Shown: piece after piece, positions 8,640 through 16,339 of the stretch
How the letters are laid out: each line of letters starts with the position of its first letter
Position numbering within the stretch: position 1 is the first letter of the stretch
Assembly (NCBI RefSeq): GCF_018613935.1
Contig: NZ_JAGGPF010000009.1
Span: forward strand, 186,001 to 250,000
Reading direction: 5' to 3'
DNA length: 64,000 bases
DNA from: Agromyces sp. ISL-38
GTDB lineage: Bacteria; Actinomycetota; Actinomycetes; Actinomycetales; Microbacteriaceae
Position numbers and translations under genes: made by a program
The notes under the pieces: model-generated
What the model saw: only the letters and a program-made list of their open reading frames with translations
Database searches by the model: none
Told to the model about the DNA's origin: nothing

Positions 8640-10079
8640 TCAGCGCAGCCCGGCCGGCGGAATGACCTCGCCCTGCATCGTGCGCACCCAGCGGTCGCCC
8701 GTCTCGCGAAACTCCGCGTGCGTCGAGAAGCGGTAGTGGTAGGCGCGGGCGCGCACCCATCGCGGCGGCTGCCCGTCGAACGGGTCGATGCGCATGAGCT
8801 TCAACGTCGCGGCATCCGATTCGAGCAACCGCAGCAGCAGCATCTCGAACCACGGCTCCCAGAGGCGGCCGAGCGGCAGGAACCACATGAGCCAGTCGAG
8901 CCGCAAGTGGTACGGCGCCCATTGCGGCGGCATCCGCCGCAGATCGCCGGGCTTGCCCTTGAACTCGTATTCGCGCCACTCGGCGTCGGCGTCGGGCGAC
9001 TCGGAGAGGGTGCCCTCGACGACGATCTCGATGCGCCGCTTCGTGACCGTGCCGAACGCGCCGTATGCGTTCACGAGCATCCAGCGGTTGAAGCTCGCGT
9101 TCATCAGCTGCCGGCGCGAGAAGAGGTTCTGCACCGGGCGCACGCTCAGCACGAGCAGGAGCACCGCCACCGCGGCGACGATGACGAACCACCAGATCGG
9201 CGTCGTCGCGGCATCCGTGCCCAAGTCGGTCGGGATCGCCGGGATCAGCCAGCGCCAGGCGGAGTCGGTGATGGCGGATGCCGCGAGCACCACGGTGATC
9301 CAGTTGAGCCACGCGAAGTTGCCGGTGACGATGAGCCACAACTGGGTGAGGATCACGATCGCGGCGGCCGATGAGCCGATCGGCCCCGGCACGAACAGCA
9401 GGAACGGCACGATCAACTGGGCGAAGTGGTTGCCGAGCACCTCGCCCTTGTGGAACCACTTCGGCAGCAGGTGCGCCTGCCGGCTCACGGGATTGGGCAT
9501 CGGCTGCGTCTCGTGGTGGTACATGAGCGCCGTGAGGTCGCGCCACTCGCTCCCGCCGCGGATCTTGATCATGCCAGCCCCGAACTCGAGCCGGAACACG
9601 AGCCACCACACCGCGATGATGATCATGATCGGGGGAGGCTCGTTGTTCGACCCGAGGAACGCGACGGTGAAGAGCGCCTCGCAGAGCAGCATCTCCCAGC
9701 CGAAGCCGTAGAAGGTCTGGCCGACGTTCACGATCGAGAGATAGAGGATCCAGAGCGCGAGGAAGACGAGCAACGGCAGCCACGGAGGGCCGAGCTGCGG
9801 GAGGCCGAGGATCACGGATGCCGCGAGCACGAGCCCCGCGCTCGCCACGGCCACGAGGCGCCGGTCGGTGTAGCCCCACCGGAAGAGGGTAGGGCCGCGG
9901 AGCCGCGACGCGCGCCGCAGCAGCTCGGGAACGGGCAGCAGCCCATGCTCGCCGAGCAGCGGCCGGAACTGGTTCAGCGTCGACCAGAACGCCACGAAGG
10001 CGAGCGCGCCCACCCCGCGCTGCACCACCTGGCGGGCGATCTCGTAGTCGTGCGCATCGAACCAGTCGAGCCAGTCCAC
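8640..10079 (-). CDS. lipase maturation factor family protein
   Basis: The 479-residue integral membrane protein has the LMF1/DUF1222 layout: an N-terminal helix region with LNQFRPLLGEHGLLP (around 35-50), a middle block WRDLTALMYHHETQPMPNP (around 178-196), and a C-terminal soluble part containing YEFKGKPGD and APYHLRLDWLMWF. In animals the family helps lipases fold in the ER. In bacteria its role is not established. It stands alone between convergent MFS and a NUDIX gene on the same strand, with no lipase gene beside it. Confidence 0.88.
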   Translation of the reverse strand: MDWLDWFDAHDYEIARQVVQRGVGALAFVAFWSTLNQFRPLLGEHGLLPVPELLRRASRLRGPTLFRWGYTDRRLVAVASAGLVLAASVILGLPQLGPPWLPLLVFLALWILYLSIVNVGQTFYGFGWEMLLCEALFTVAFLGSNNEPPPIMIIIAVWWLVFRLEFGAGMIKIRGGSEWRDLTALMYHHETQPMPNPVSRQAHLLPKWFHKGEVLGNHFAQLIVPFLLFVPGPIGSSAAAIVILTQLWLIVTGNFAWLNWITVVLAASAITDSAWRWLIPAIPTDLGTDAATTPIWWFVIVAAVAVLLLVLSVRPVQNLFSRRQLMNASFNRWMLVNAYGAFGTVTKRRIEIVVEGTLSESPDADAEWREYEFKGKPGDLRRMPPQWAPYHLRLDWLMWFLPLGRLWEPWFEMLLLRLLESDAATLKLMRIDPFDGQPPRWVRARAYHYRFSTHAEFRETGDRWVRTMQGEVIPPAGLR

Positions 10080-10114
10080 AGCTCACGGTACCGCCGGCGA
10101 GCAGCGGCCGTCGA

Positions 10115-10843
10115 TCAGAAGCGGTTCAGATAGACCCAGGGCAGCCGGTCCATCACGAGCCGGTGCCGGCGGCCCTCGGCGTCGGGCGCATCGTCGGGAA
10201 CCGCGTGCCGGTCACGATCGGCACCGTTCGAGACGTCGTACTCGTCGTCCTCCTGCCAGAGCACCATGGTGCGACTCTGGTTGAAGCGAGCGACGAAGGG
10301 CCGCACATCGCCGCTGCGCAGCTCGGCGAGCGCGGCGTCGACGGATGCCGCATGCTGCAGCCCGTGCAGCGTGACCCACGTCGGCGGCCACAGCGTCATG
10401 GCGCCGGCCGCGTGGCGCTCGAGCGCGTCGGCCGGGCGAAGCCATTCCGCGCCGGCGACCTCGTCGGGTGCGAGCCGCAGCTCGCCGTCGGGCACCCGCA
10501 CGGCGAAGAACGTGGTGGTGAGCTGCTTCTGCGCGCCGTGCGGTGGGGTCCAGTGCGAGAACGGCACGAGCTCGGCGGGGTCGAGCTCGAGGCCGACCTC
10601 CTCGCGCGTCTCGCGCACGGCTGCCCTGCGGGCGGCCTGGATGCCGTCGATCGGGTCCCCTGCGCCGTCCGCCTCGTCGACCGCGCCACCCGGGAAGACC
10701 CACGCGCCGGCGAAGGAGCCGCGGTCGCGCGGTCGCTCGGCGAGGAGCACTTCGAGCCCGCGCTCGCCATCGCGCAACAGCACGACCGTCGCCGCGGCAC
10801 CGGTGCGCGCGGGGTCGGTCAGGGATTCGAGGTCGCTGTCCAT
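10115..10843 (-). CDS. NUDIX hydrolase (NUDT19-like spacing)
   Basis: The 242-residue protein has a Nudix catalytic helix RETREEVGL (77-85). The conserved Gly-rich start (PGGAVDE, 51-57) is separated from it by an unusually long insert (DGAGDPIDGIQAARRAAV), as in NUDT19/coenzyme-A diphosphatase-like members, so it is not the compact GX5E spacing. It likely hydrolyses nucleoside diphosphate derivatives or CoA esters. It is divergent from a metallo-beta-lactamase-fold gene; NUDIX next to MBL-fold hydrolase is a recurrent pairing (compare LACTB2-type proteins). Confidence 0.85.
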   Translation of the reverse strand: MDSDLESLTDPARTGAAATVVLLRDGERGLEVLLAERPRDRGSFAGAWVFPGGAVDEADGAGDPIDGIQAARRAAVRETREEVGLELDPAELVPFSHWTPPHGAQKQLTTTFFAVRVPDGELRLAPDEVAGAEWLRPADALERHAAGAMTLWPPTWVTLHGLQHAASVDAALAELRSGDVRPFVARFNQSRTMVLWQEDDEYDVSNGADRDRHAVPDDAPDAEGRRHRLVMDRLPWVYLNRF

Positions 10844-10925
10844 GCCCTCAGACTAGGCCGCGCGGCACGCGAGCACACGGGTTTGCGGGTGTCCTACGAA
10901 TCGGCTGCGGCGATACACTGCGGGC

Positions 10926-11738
10926 ATGGACGAGACCTCTTCCGTGCCCTCCGCCGGCGAGCGCGTTTCGCCGGTCGCGACGCTCCTGCGGGCGCCGAAC
11001 CCCGGGCCGATGACGCTCGACGGCACGAACTCCTTCGTGCTGCGTGCGCCGGGCGCCGCGAGTTGCGTTGTCGTCGACCCCGGCCCAGACGACGCCGGGC
11101 ACCTCGCCAGGCTCGCAGCCGCCGGCCCCGTCGAGCTCATTCTCGTCACTCACCATCACGCCGATCACACCGAAGGCGTCGCCCGGTTCGCCTCGATGAC
11201 GGATGCCCCGGTGCGCGCGATCGACCCCGCGCTCTGTCTCGGCGCTCCGCCCCTCAGCGATCGTGAGCGCATCAAAGCCGCGGGGCTCGAGATCGAGGTC
11301 GTCGCCACGCCGGGGCATACGACAGACTCGGTGTGCTTCGTGCTGCCCGGCGACGAAGCGCTCGGTGTGAAGGACGCGGTGGTGACGGGCGACACGATCC
11401 TCGGTCGGGGAACGACGATCATCTCCGACCCCGACGGCGCGCTCGGGCCGTACCTCGCGTCGCTCGAGCGGCTGCGGGCGCTCGGCTCCGAAGCGCACGT
11501 GCTCGTGCTGCCGGGCCACGGCCCGGCGCTCCCCGACCTCGCCACGATCTGCGATGCCTACCTCGCCCACCGGGCGGAACGCATCGAGCAGATCCGCGCC
11601 GCCCTCGCCGAGCTCGGCGCGGACGCGTCGGTCGTTGCAGTCACCGACCTCGTCTACGCAGACACGGATGCCTCGGTGCGAAGTGCAGCCGAGGCATCCG
11701 TTCGAGCGCAATTGCGGTACCTGCGCGGCACCGCGTAG
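10926..11738 (+). CDS. MBL-fold metallo-hydrolase
   Basis: The 270-residue cytoplasmic protein carries the metallo-beta-lactamase signature THHHADH (75-81), His131 (TPGHTTDS), Asp156 (VTGDTILG) and His198 (LPGHGP), so both zinc sites look complete. It resembles the LACTB2/hydroxyacylglutathione-hydrolase branch with a C-terminal winged-helix-like tail (IRAALAELGADASV). The substrate is unknown; thioester or RNA hydrolysis are known in relatives. Its 3' end is 3 bp from that of the convergent oxidoreductase. Confidence 0.87.
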   Translation: MDETSSVPSAGERVSPVATLLRAPNPGPMTLDGTNSFVLRAPGAASCVVVDPGPDDAGHLARLAAAGPVELILVTHHHADHTEGVARFASMTDAPVRAIDPALCLGAPPLSDRERIKAAGLEIEVVATPGHTTDSVCFVLPGDEALGVKDAVVTGDTILGRGTTIISDPDGALGPYLASLERLRALGSEAHVLVLPGHGPALPDLATICDAYLAHRAERIEQIRAALAELGADASVVAVTDLVYADTDASVRSAAEASVRAQLRYLRGTA

Positions 11739-11741
11739 CGG

Positions 11742-12314
11742 TCAGGCCGCGACCGCGAAGCCGCCGGTCCAGCCGATCTTCTCCTGCACGCCGAGCGTGA
11801 GCTGGAGGAAGCCCACGGACTCGAGCTCACGGGCACGTGACAGCGAGCCCGCGTCGACCGCGGCGACGCCACCGTCACGCACGACCTCGGCGAGCGCGTT
11901 CTTCGCGTCGACGTCGTCGCCGGCGATGAGCACGGTGGTCGGCAGCCCGCCGACGGTCTTCGACGCGAGCGTCGCCGCGAAGTTCGTGTTGAAGGCCTTG
12001 AGCACGCGCGAGTCGGGCAGCGCCTTCGCGAGCTCGCTCGCCTTCGAACCGTCGGCGGGTGCGACGAGGGAGTCGAAGGTCTCGAAGTTCAGCGGGTTCG
12101 TGATGTCGACGACGATCTTTCCCGCGAGCTCGGCGCCGCGGGTCGCGACGATCTCGTCGAGCGCGGGGTGCGGCACGGCGAGCACGACGATGTCGCCCGT
12201 TATGGGCTCGGACGTGTCGCGGCCCAAGTACTCGACGGGGTTGCCGCCGGCGGTGACGATGCCGCCGATGACGCTGCCCATGTTGCCGGATCCGATGATG
12301 CTGACGGTGGTCAT
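11742..12314 (-). CDS. NADPH-dependent F420 reductase-like oxidoreductase
   Basis: The 190-residue protein starts with a Rossmann motif IIGSGNMGS (6-14). It continues with VVLAVPHPALDEI, VVDITNPLN and KAFNTNF, typical of the F420-dependent NADP reductase/NAD(P)-binding family (PF03807). It contains essentially only the coenzyme-binding half, like other short actinobacterial members, so the second substrate (F420 or other) is uncertain. It is divergent from a MarR gene over 101 bp that carries operator-like palindromes, which suggests MarR control. Confidence 0.82.
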   Translation of the reverse strand: MTTVSIIGSGNMGSVIGGIVTAGGNPVEYLGRDTSEPITGDIVVLAVPHPALDEIVATRGAELAGKIVVDITNPLNFETFDSLVAPADGSKASELAKALPDSRVLKAFNTNFAATLASKTVGGLPTTVLIAGDDVDAKNALAEVVRDGGVAAVDAGSLSRARELESVGFLQLTLGVQEKIGWTGGFAVAA

Positions 12315-12380
12315 TGTGTTCCTCTCGGCGCCACTCGGGGCGCATTACTTGTCGATACAACCAACACTCTAGCCACAATC

Positions 12381-12399
12381 AGTTGTTGCGTCAACCAAT
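12381..12399. promoter_or_regulatory. candidate MarR operator
   Basis: The sequence TTGTTG-CGT-CAACCA (12383-12397) is an inverted repeat with 5 of 6 arm bases matching. It lies 17 bp before the MarR start and in the promoter region of the divergent oxidoreductase. A second small palindrome TTGT-CGAT-ACAA (12349-12360) lies 23 bp away. MarR proteins usually bind such sites and repress both divergent genes. Confidence 0.5.
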
Positions 12400-12415
12400 G
12401 CGGTAGGATGAAGAA

Positions 12416-12937
12416 ATGAGCAGCGACACGAGATGGCTGAGCACCGAGGAGTCCGCCGCCTGGGTGCGGCTCATCGCGCTCACCGAGCTGCTGCCGAACG
12501 CGCTCGACGCACAGCTCCTGCGCGACGCAGGCCTGACCCACTTCGAGTACGGCGCCCTCATGGCGCTCGCCGGGGCGCCCGAACGCACCATGCGCATGAC
12601 CGAGCTCGCCTCGCGCACCAACGCCACCCTCCCGCGCCTCTCGCACGTCGCTCGCCGGCTCGAGGAGCGCGGTCTCATCGAGCGGTTCCCGTGCCCCACC
12701 GACCGCCGCGCCACGAACGCGACCATCACCGAGGCGGGTCTGGACCTCATCGCGCACGCGGCGCCCGGCCACGTCGACACGGTGCGCACGAACGTGCTCG
12801 ACCTGCTCACCGAGGAACAGATCGGCCAGCTCTACCAGATCGCCGGCGCCGTGCTCGCGCGGCTCGATCCCGACGAGCGCCTCGCCGCCACGTCGTGCCA
12901 GTTCAGCGAGGGCCCGGCGGTCGCTCGCGCGGGCTGA
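12416..12937 (+). CDS. MarR family transcriptional regulator
   Basis: The 173-residue protein has a winged helix-turn-helix: HFEYGALMALAG, then TELASRTNATLPRLSHVARRLEERGLIER (about residues 61-89) and the wing PTDRRATNATITEAG. This fits MarR regulators that respond to small aromatic or oxidising ligands. It is divergent from the F420-reductase-like gene, the likely target, with operator-like repeats between them. The start ATG follows AGGATGAAGAA. Confidence 0.88.
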   Translation: MSSDTRWLSTEESAAWVRLIALTELLPNALDAQLLRDAGLTHFEYGALMALAGAPERTMRMTELASRTNATLPRLSHVARRLEERGLIERFPCPTDRRATNATITEAGLDLIAHAAPGHVDTVRTNVLDLLTEEQIGQLYQIAGAVLARLDPDERLAATSCQFSEGPAVARAG

Positions 12938-13023
12938 GTCGCGGGCCGCACGGTCTGCTCTGGGCAGCACTGCCCTGAGCGGCATCCGCCCCGCGGCACC
13001 GCCTGCCCGCGCAGGCTGGATGC

Positions 13024-13665
13024 ATGAGCGATCACGACACACCACCGATCCACCCGATCGACGCCGAGCTGACCAAGCGGCTCTTCCACGAGCGCATCAT
13101 CGTGCTCGGCGACGAGCTCGACCAAGCCGGCGGCAATCGCCTGGTCGCGCAACTCATCACCCTCGCGGCCGACGACCCGCGCCGCGACATCCGCTTCTGG
13201 ATCAACTCCCCCGGCGGCTCTGTCTCGGCGATGCTCGCGATCGCCGACGTCATGCGCTCGATCCCGAACGACGTCTCGACGATCGCCGTCGGCATCGCGG
13301 CGAGCGCGGGCCAGTTCCTCCTCTCGGCGGGCACAACGGGCAAGCGGTTCGCGCTGCCGCACGCGCGCATCCTCATGCACCAGGGCTCCGCGGGCATCGG
13401 TGGCACCGCCGTCGACGTCGAACTGCAGGCCGACGACCTGCGCTACACGCGCGACACGGTACTCGGCCTCGTCTCGGGCTTCACGGGTCAGCCCGTCGAA
13501 CGCATCGCCGAGGACTCCCTGCGCGACCGCTGGTACACGGCGGCAGAGGCTGTGGACTACGGCTTCATCGACCACATCGCCGACGGCTTCGACGAGCTGT
13601 ATCCGCACGGCCTGCGGCCCCAGACCGGGATCCAGGCGCCGACCGGATTGCGAGTGACGGCATGA
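13024..13665 (+). CDS. ClpP-family serine protease subunit (complete triad)
   Basis: The 213-residue protein is an ATP-dependent Clp protease proteolytic subunit. The catalytic triad is complete: Ser94 (GIAASAGQ), His119 (ILMHQ) and Asp168 (LRDRW), with the 49-residue His-Asp spacing of E. coli ClpP. The oxyanion-region SPGGSV motif (62-67) is present. It overlaps the next clpP-like gene by ATGA, so the two are translationally coupled and probably form mixed or double rings. It is not obviously one of the essential ClpP1/ClpP2 pair, which normally sit next to clpX or tig, so it may be an accessory pair. Confidence 0.9.
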   Translation: MSDHDTPPIHPIDAELTKRLFHERIIVLGDELDQAGGNRLVAQLITLAADDPRRDIRFWINSPGGSVSAMLAIADVMRSIPNDVSTIAVGIAASAGQFLLSAGTTGKRFALPHARILMHQGSAGIGGTAVDVELQADDLRYTRDTVLGLVSGFTGQPVERIAEDSLRDRWYTAAEAVDYGFIDHIADGFDELYPHGLRPQTGIQAPTGLRVTA

Positions 13666-14297
13666 CGAACTACACGATCCCCTACGTCGTCGAGAAGCGC
13701 GGCAACTCGGAGCGCTCGCTCGACGTGTACAGCCGGCTGCTCTCGGAACGCATCGTCTACCTCGGCACCGAGATCGACGACGGTGTCGCGAACGTGCTCA
13801 TCGCGCAGTTCCTGCACCTCGCCTCGGAGTCGAACGACGTGCCGATCAGCCTCTACGTGAACTCCCCCGGCGGCTCGCCGGGCGCCGCGCTCGCGGTGTA
13901 CGACACGATGCAGCACATCCGGCCGGATGTCACGACCACGTGCGTCGGCCAGGCCGGCGGGCCGGCGGCGGTGCTCCTGGCCGGCGGCGCGAAGGGGCGA
14001 CGGGCGATCCTGCCGCACGGCCGGGTGATCCTGCACCAGCCGTCGACGCAGGGACGCGGCTCGATCCCCGACCTCATCCTGCATGCCGACGAGGTGGTGC
14101 GGGTGCGAGCCGAGCTCGAGGCCGCCCTCGCCACCGACACCGGACGGGACGCCGGGACGCTCCGGCACGACACCGATCGCGACCTCATCCTCCCCGCGGC
14201 TGCCGCGGTCGAGTACGGCCTCGCCGATCACGTGCTGCTGTCGCAAGTGGAGGTCGGCGCGTCGAGCGTCGCCGCGGCCTACGCGGCGAGCAGGTAG
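13662..14297 (+). CDS. ClpP-like protein lacking the catalytic serine
   Basis: The 211-residue protein is clearly ClpP-like (VNSPGGSPGAALAVYD, 67-81; EYGLAD near the end). At the active site, however, it reads VGQAGGPAAV where ClpP has GQAASMGA, putting Gly100 in place of the nucleophilic Ser. His125 (ILHQPS) and Asp174 (TDRD) remain. It resembles the inactive ClpR-type paralogues of cyanobacteria and plastids, so it may be a structural or regulatory ring partner of the upstream active subunit, to which it is coupled by an ATGA overlap. Its last 19 bp overlap the end of the convergent regulator. Confidence 0.87.
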   Translation: MTNYTIPYVVEKRGNSERSLDVYSRLLSERIVYLGTEIDDGVANVLIAQFLHLASESNDVPISLYVNSPGGSPGAALAVYDTMQHIRPDVTTTCVGQAGGPAAVLLAGGAKGRRAILPHGRVILHQPSTQGRGSIPDLILHADEVVRVRAELEAALATDTGRDAGTLRHDTDRDLILPAAAAVEYGLADHVLLSQVEVGASSVAAAYAASR

Positions 14298-14725
14298 GCG
14301 TCGAAGCGGCCGGGACCGGGTGCGGGCGCTGTTTCCGGCCCGGCGATGTCGAGCGGATGCTCCGGCACGAGGTCGGCGCGGAACGCGAACGAGGCCTCGA
14401 CCCGCAGGAGCTCTCGCCGCTCGGCCGCGGTGCGCTCGGCCTCCTGCCGCTCGCCGAGGAGCCCGCCGACACGGCGGACCACATCGACCAGCGCGAGTCC
14501 GAGCGCATCGGCCACCGAGCCGAGCACCTCTGAAGACGGCTCCTTGCGGCCGCGCTCGATCTCGGAGAGGTACTGCGGTGAGACGCCCGCGGTCGAGGCG
14601 ACCTCGGTGAGGATGCGCTCCTGCTCGAGTCGCTCGCCGCGGAGCACCTCGCCGAGCACGTGCCGCCACAGCGGCTTGGACGTGGGCGAGCCAGCGGCCC
14701 GCGTGAACTCGACGACCTTGCCCAT
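14279..14725 (-). CDS. XRE-family regulator, ClgR-like
   Basis: The 148-residue protein has one helix-turn-helix (about 36-60). The stretch ending in SPQYLSEIERGRKEPSSEVL is characteristic of ClgR, the activator of clp protease genes in Corynebacterium, Streptomyces and Mycobacterium. The N-terminal LWRHVLGEVLR also matches. The C-terminus lacks the Ala-Ala-type degron context of some ClgRs but does end in LLAA, which could allow Clp turnover. The gene is convergent with the clpP pair. Known ClgR function and location together suggest it controls them; no ClgR box could be confirmed by eye. Confidence 0.82.
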   Translation of the reverse strand: MGKVVEFTRAAGSPTSKPLWRHVLGEVLRGERLEQERILTEVASTAGVSPQYLSEIERGRKEPSSEVLGSVADALGLALVDVVRRVGGLLGERQEAERTAAERRELLRVEASFAFRADLVPEHPLDIAGPETAPAPGPGRFDAYLLAA

Positions 14726-14833
14726 GGCACGAGGGTAGCCGCGGCATCCGCTCGGGAACAGGCCGATCCGCTCAGAGCAGAACGCGGCCGGCGAAACGGC
14801 CCTCGCCGCTGACGCGGCGGGGGTCAGCGGGGG

Positions 14834-15136
14834 TCAGCGAGGGTCGTAGGTGAGGCAATCGGCCTCGACTGCGCCGGGGCCGACGCGCACGGATGGCGCC
14901 GTGCACTCGAGCGAGGAGTTGTGCACGCACTCCGCACGCTGGCAGGCGCCGACGTGAGTGAGCACCTTGTCGAGCCCGCCCTTCGTGCCGAGCGGGATGA
15001 ACGTGGCGCACTCCGCATCGCCGATGGAGCCGCCGATCGTCACCGCCGCTGCATGGCAATGCGAGTGGTCGTTGTAGGAACATCCGGCAACCGAACACTC
15101 GCTGACTGCGGGCATGTCGTCAAGGGTCATGCTCAT
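14834..15136 (-). CDS. tandem DUF1540 cysteine-rich protein
   Basis: The 100-residue protein contains two DUF1540 modules, each with four cysteines: Cys14, 19, 27, 43 and Cys65, 70, 78, 94. The modules follow the pattern C-x4-C-x7-C-x15-C, so metal binding is likely. The start at 15136 is set by GGAGGTCACC directly upstream and the N-terminus MSMTLDD; longer in-frame starts lack a Shine-Dalgarno. A DtxR-like box lies 110 bp upstream. The function of the family is not known. Small tandem GCGGGGGTCA repeats flank the stop codon. Confidence 0.85.
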   Translation of the reverse strand: MSMTLDDMPAVSECSVAGCSYNDHSHCHAAAVTIGGSIGDAECATFIPLGTKGGLDKVLTHVGACQRAECVHNSSLECTAPSVRVGPGAVEADCLTYDPR

Positions 15137-15245
15137 GGTGACCTCCACTGCGTCTCGGCCGTGCACTACCGAGATGCTAGCCCGGGCACCCGGAGGCGCA
15201 CAGCACCTGCGACCCGAATTTCCGCAGATCAAAGGCACTTTTTAC

Positions 15246-15264
15246 TGAGGGGAGGCTAACCTAC
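15246..15264 (-). promoter_or_regulatory. DtxR/IdeR-like iron box upstream of the DUF1540 gene
   Basis: On the minus strand the 19-mer reads GTAGGTTAGCCTCCCCTCA. It matches the DtxR/IdeR consensus TTAGGTTAGSCTAACCTAA at 15 of 19 positions, with one half-site (TAGGTTAGC) perfect. It sits 110 bp before the DUF1540 start, within a plausible promoter distance, and inside no gene. Confidence 0.5.
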
Positions 15265-15292
15265 CTGGCCGAATGCACGCTCGCCGACGCCG

Positions 15293-15493
15293 TCAGGCGG
15301 GCGGGTTCTCGGGATCGAGCGTCTCGATCGAGTCCTGCTCGACCTCGTTGTCGGCGTCGAGCTCGTTGGCGTCGGCTCCGAGTTCCTCCGCGTCGTTGCG
15401 CTGCTCGGGGCGCACCTTCTCGGGCGCGCCGACGTCGGGGGTGTTCTCGTCGGGGTCGCGTCGCACGAACGGCTCGCGTGGGTCGGTCATCAT
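15293..15493 (-). CDS. small acidic hypothetical protein
   Basis: A 66-residue, very acidic, hydrophilic protein (MMTDPREPFVRRDPDE near the start, then repeated EELGAD, ANELDAD and NEVEQD segments). The start uses one of two adjacent ATGs (15493 or 15490) behind CTATGGAGCG. There is no membrane segment or known domain; it looks disordered. No function is proposed. It lies upstream of the DUF1540 gene on the same strand. Confidence 0.55.
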   Translation of the reverse strand: MMTDPREPFVRRDPDENTPDVGAPEKVRPEQRNDAEELGADANELDADNEVEQDSIETLDPENPPA

Positions 15494-15680
15494 CGCTCCA
15501 TAGCTCCGCGGTAGGGATGCGTCAAGCCTGCGCCCGGTCGCGGCATCCGTCAACGGCTTGACAGCACTGCGCCGTGACGCGCCCGGCGCGTTGCGGTCAC
15601 GCGGAGCGGGCCGCGGCGATTGCCACTGGCTCACTTGCCACCCTCACGACAGAATGAACGCAGACACTCGGAGGTGGGCG

Positions 15681-15785
15681 ATGTCAACCGAATTCGTGCT
15701 GTGGTCGATGCTGGGCCTGTATGGCGCCGTTGGCGGCCTGCTGCTCCTCGCCGCGTTGTGGTCGATCATTCGCGCCAAGCGCTGA
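15681..15785 (+). CDS. 34-residue single-span membrane peptide
   Basis: The short gene has a very good Shine-Dalgarno (GGAGGTGG, 15671-15678) three bases before ATG. The product is one hydrophobic helix (about residues 5-28, LYGAVGGLLLLAALW) followed by a basic IIRAKR end, so it should sit in the membrane with its C-terminus inside. The function is unknown. It is a small-protein candidate that gene callers may miss. Confidence 0.55.
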   Translation: MSTEFVLWSMLGLYGAVGGLLLLAALWSIIRAKR

Positions 15786-15866
15786 GCCCTCTGGCCCCGT
15801 AGTACCGCCTCATGAGAGGCTGAGCAACGCGGCTTCCGGCCGGGAGCGCGAATCGAGGGGGTTCAT

Positions 15867-16337
15867 GTGGGACTGTTCGACAAGGCGAAGAACGCGTTCA
15901 CCGGCGGGCAGGCCACCGGTGGGCAGGATTGGACCGCGCAGGCGCAAGCCGCGCAAGAACTCGCGAACCAGTCGCTGCGCGAGGCCGGATACACCGATGG
16001 TTCGCCGGTCACCATGGCCAACGCCGGCGCGGTGAGCGCCGCCATGTCGGCCGACCACGACGTGCTCAACGCTTACGGCCAGGAGCTCAACCGCATAATC
16101 GCCATCGGCGCGCCCGGCACGTCGGTGATCCGCAGCGCCGTCGACACGGGCGAGCGCACCGCGGGCAACCCGTGGTACCTGCTCGAGATCGAGGTCACCC
16201 TTCCGGGCACGGGGCCCTACACCGTGCAGAAGCGCGAGATGGTCGCCCCGCAGTTCCTCGCGGGCTACGCCGAGGGCACCGTGCACGAGATCAAGGTCGA
16301 CCCGGCCGACCCGAACAAGACCGCCTTCACGAGCTAG
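15867..16337 (+). CDS. hypothetical protein, paralogue of the next gene
   Basis: The 156-residue soluble protein begins at GTG 15867 behind GAGGGG. An N-terminal amphipathic segment rich in Gln and Ala (about 14-40) leads to a beta-rich C-terminus (WYLLEIEVTLPGTGPYTVQKR, about 103-123, then IKVDPADPNKTAF). The C-terminal half resembles that of the following gene (LDITLPGAEPYRTTYK, IRVSPDDRNAVML), so the two arose by duplication. This short beta fold is found in many actinobacterial hypothetical proteins. No reaction can be assigned. Confidence 0.75.
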   Translation: MGLFDKAKNAFTGGQATGGQDWTAQAQAAQELANQSLREAGYTDGSPVTMANAGAVSAAMSADHDVLNAYGQELNRIIAIGAPGTSVIRSAVDTGERTAGNPWYLLEIEVTLPGTGPYTVQKREMVAPQFLAGYAEGTVHEIKVDPADPNKTAFTS

Positions 16338-16339
16338 CG

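Noticed and set aside
12349..12360. TTGTCGATACAA as a fourth copy of the arabinoside LacI operator
   Set aside because: It shares TCGATACA but lacks the CAG-NN-AG extension and sits in an unrelated MarR-controlled promoter.
14811..14836. Short GCGGGGGTCA tandem repeat as a CRISPR or VNTR locus
   Set aside because: Only about two and a half 10-bp units next to a stop codon, no spacers; treated as local slippage.
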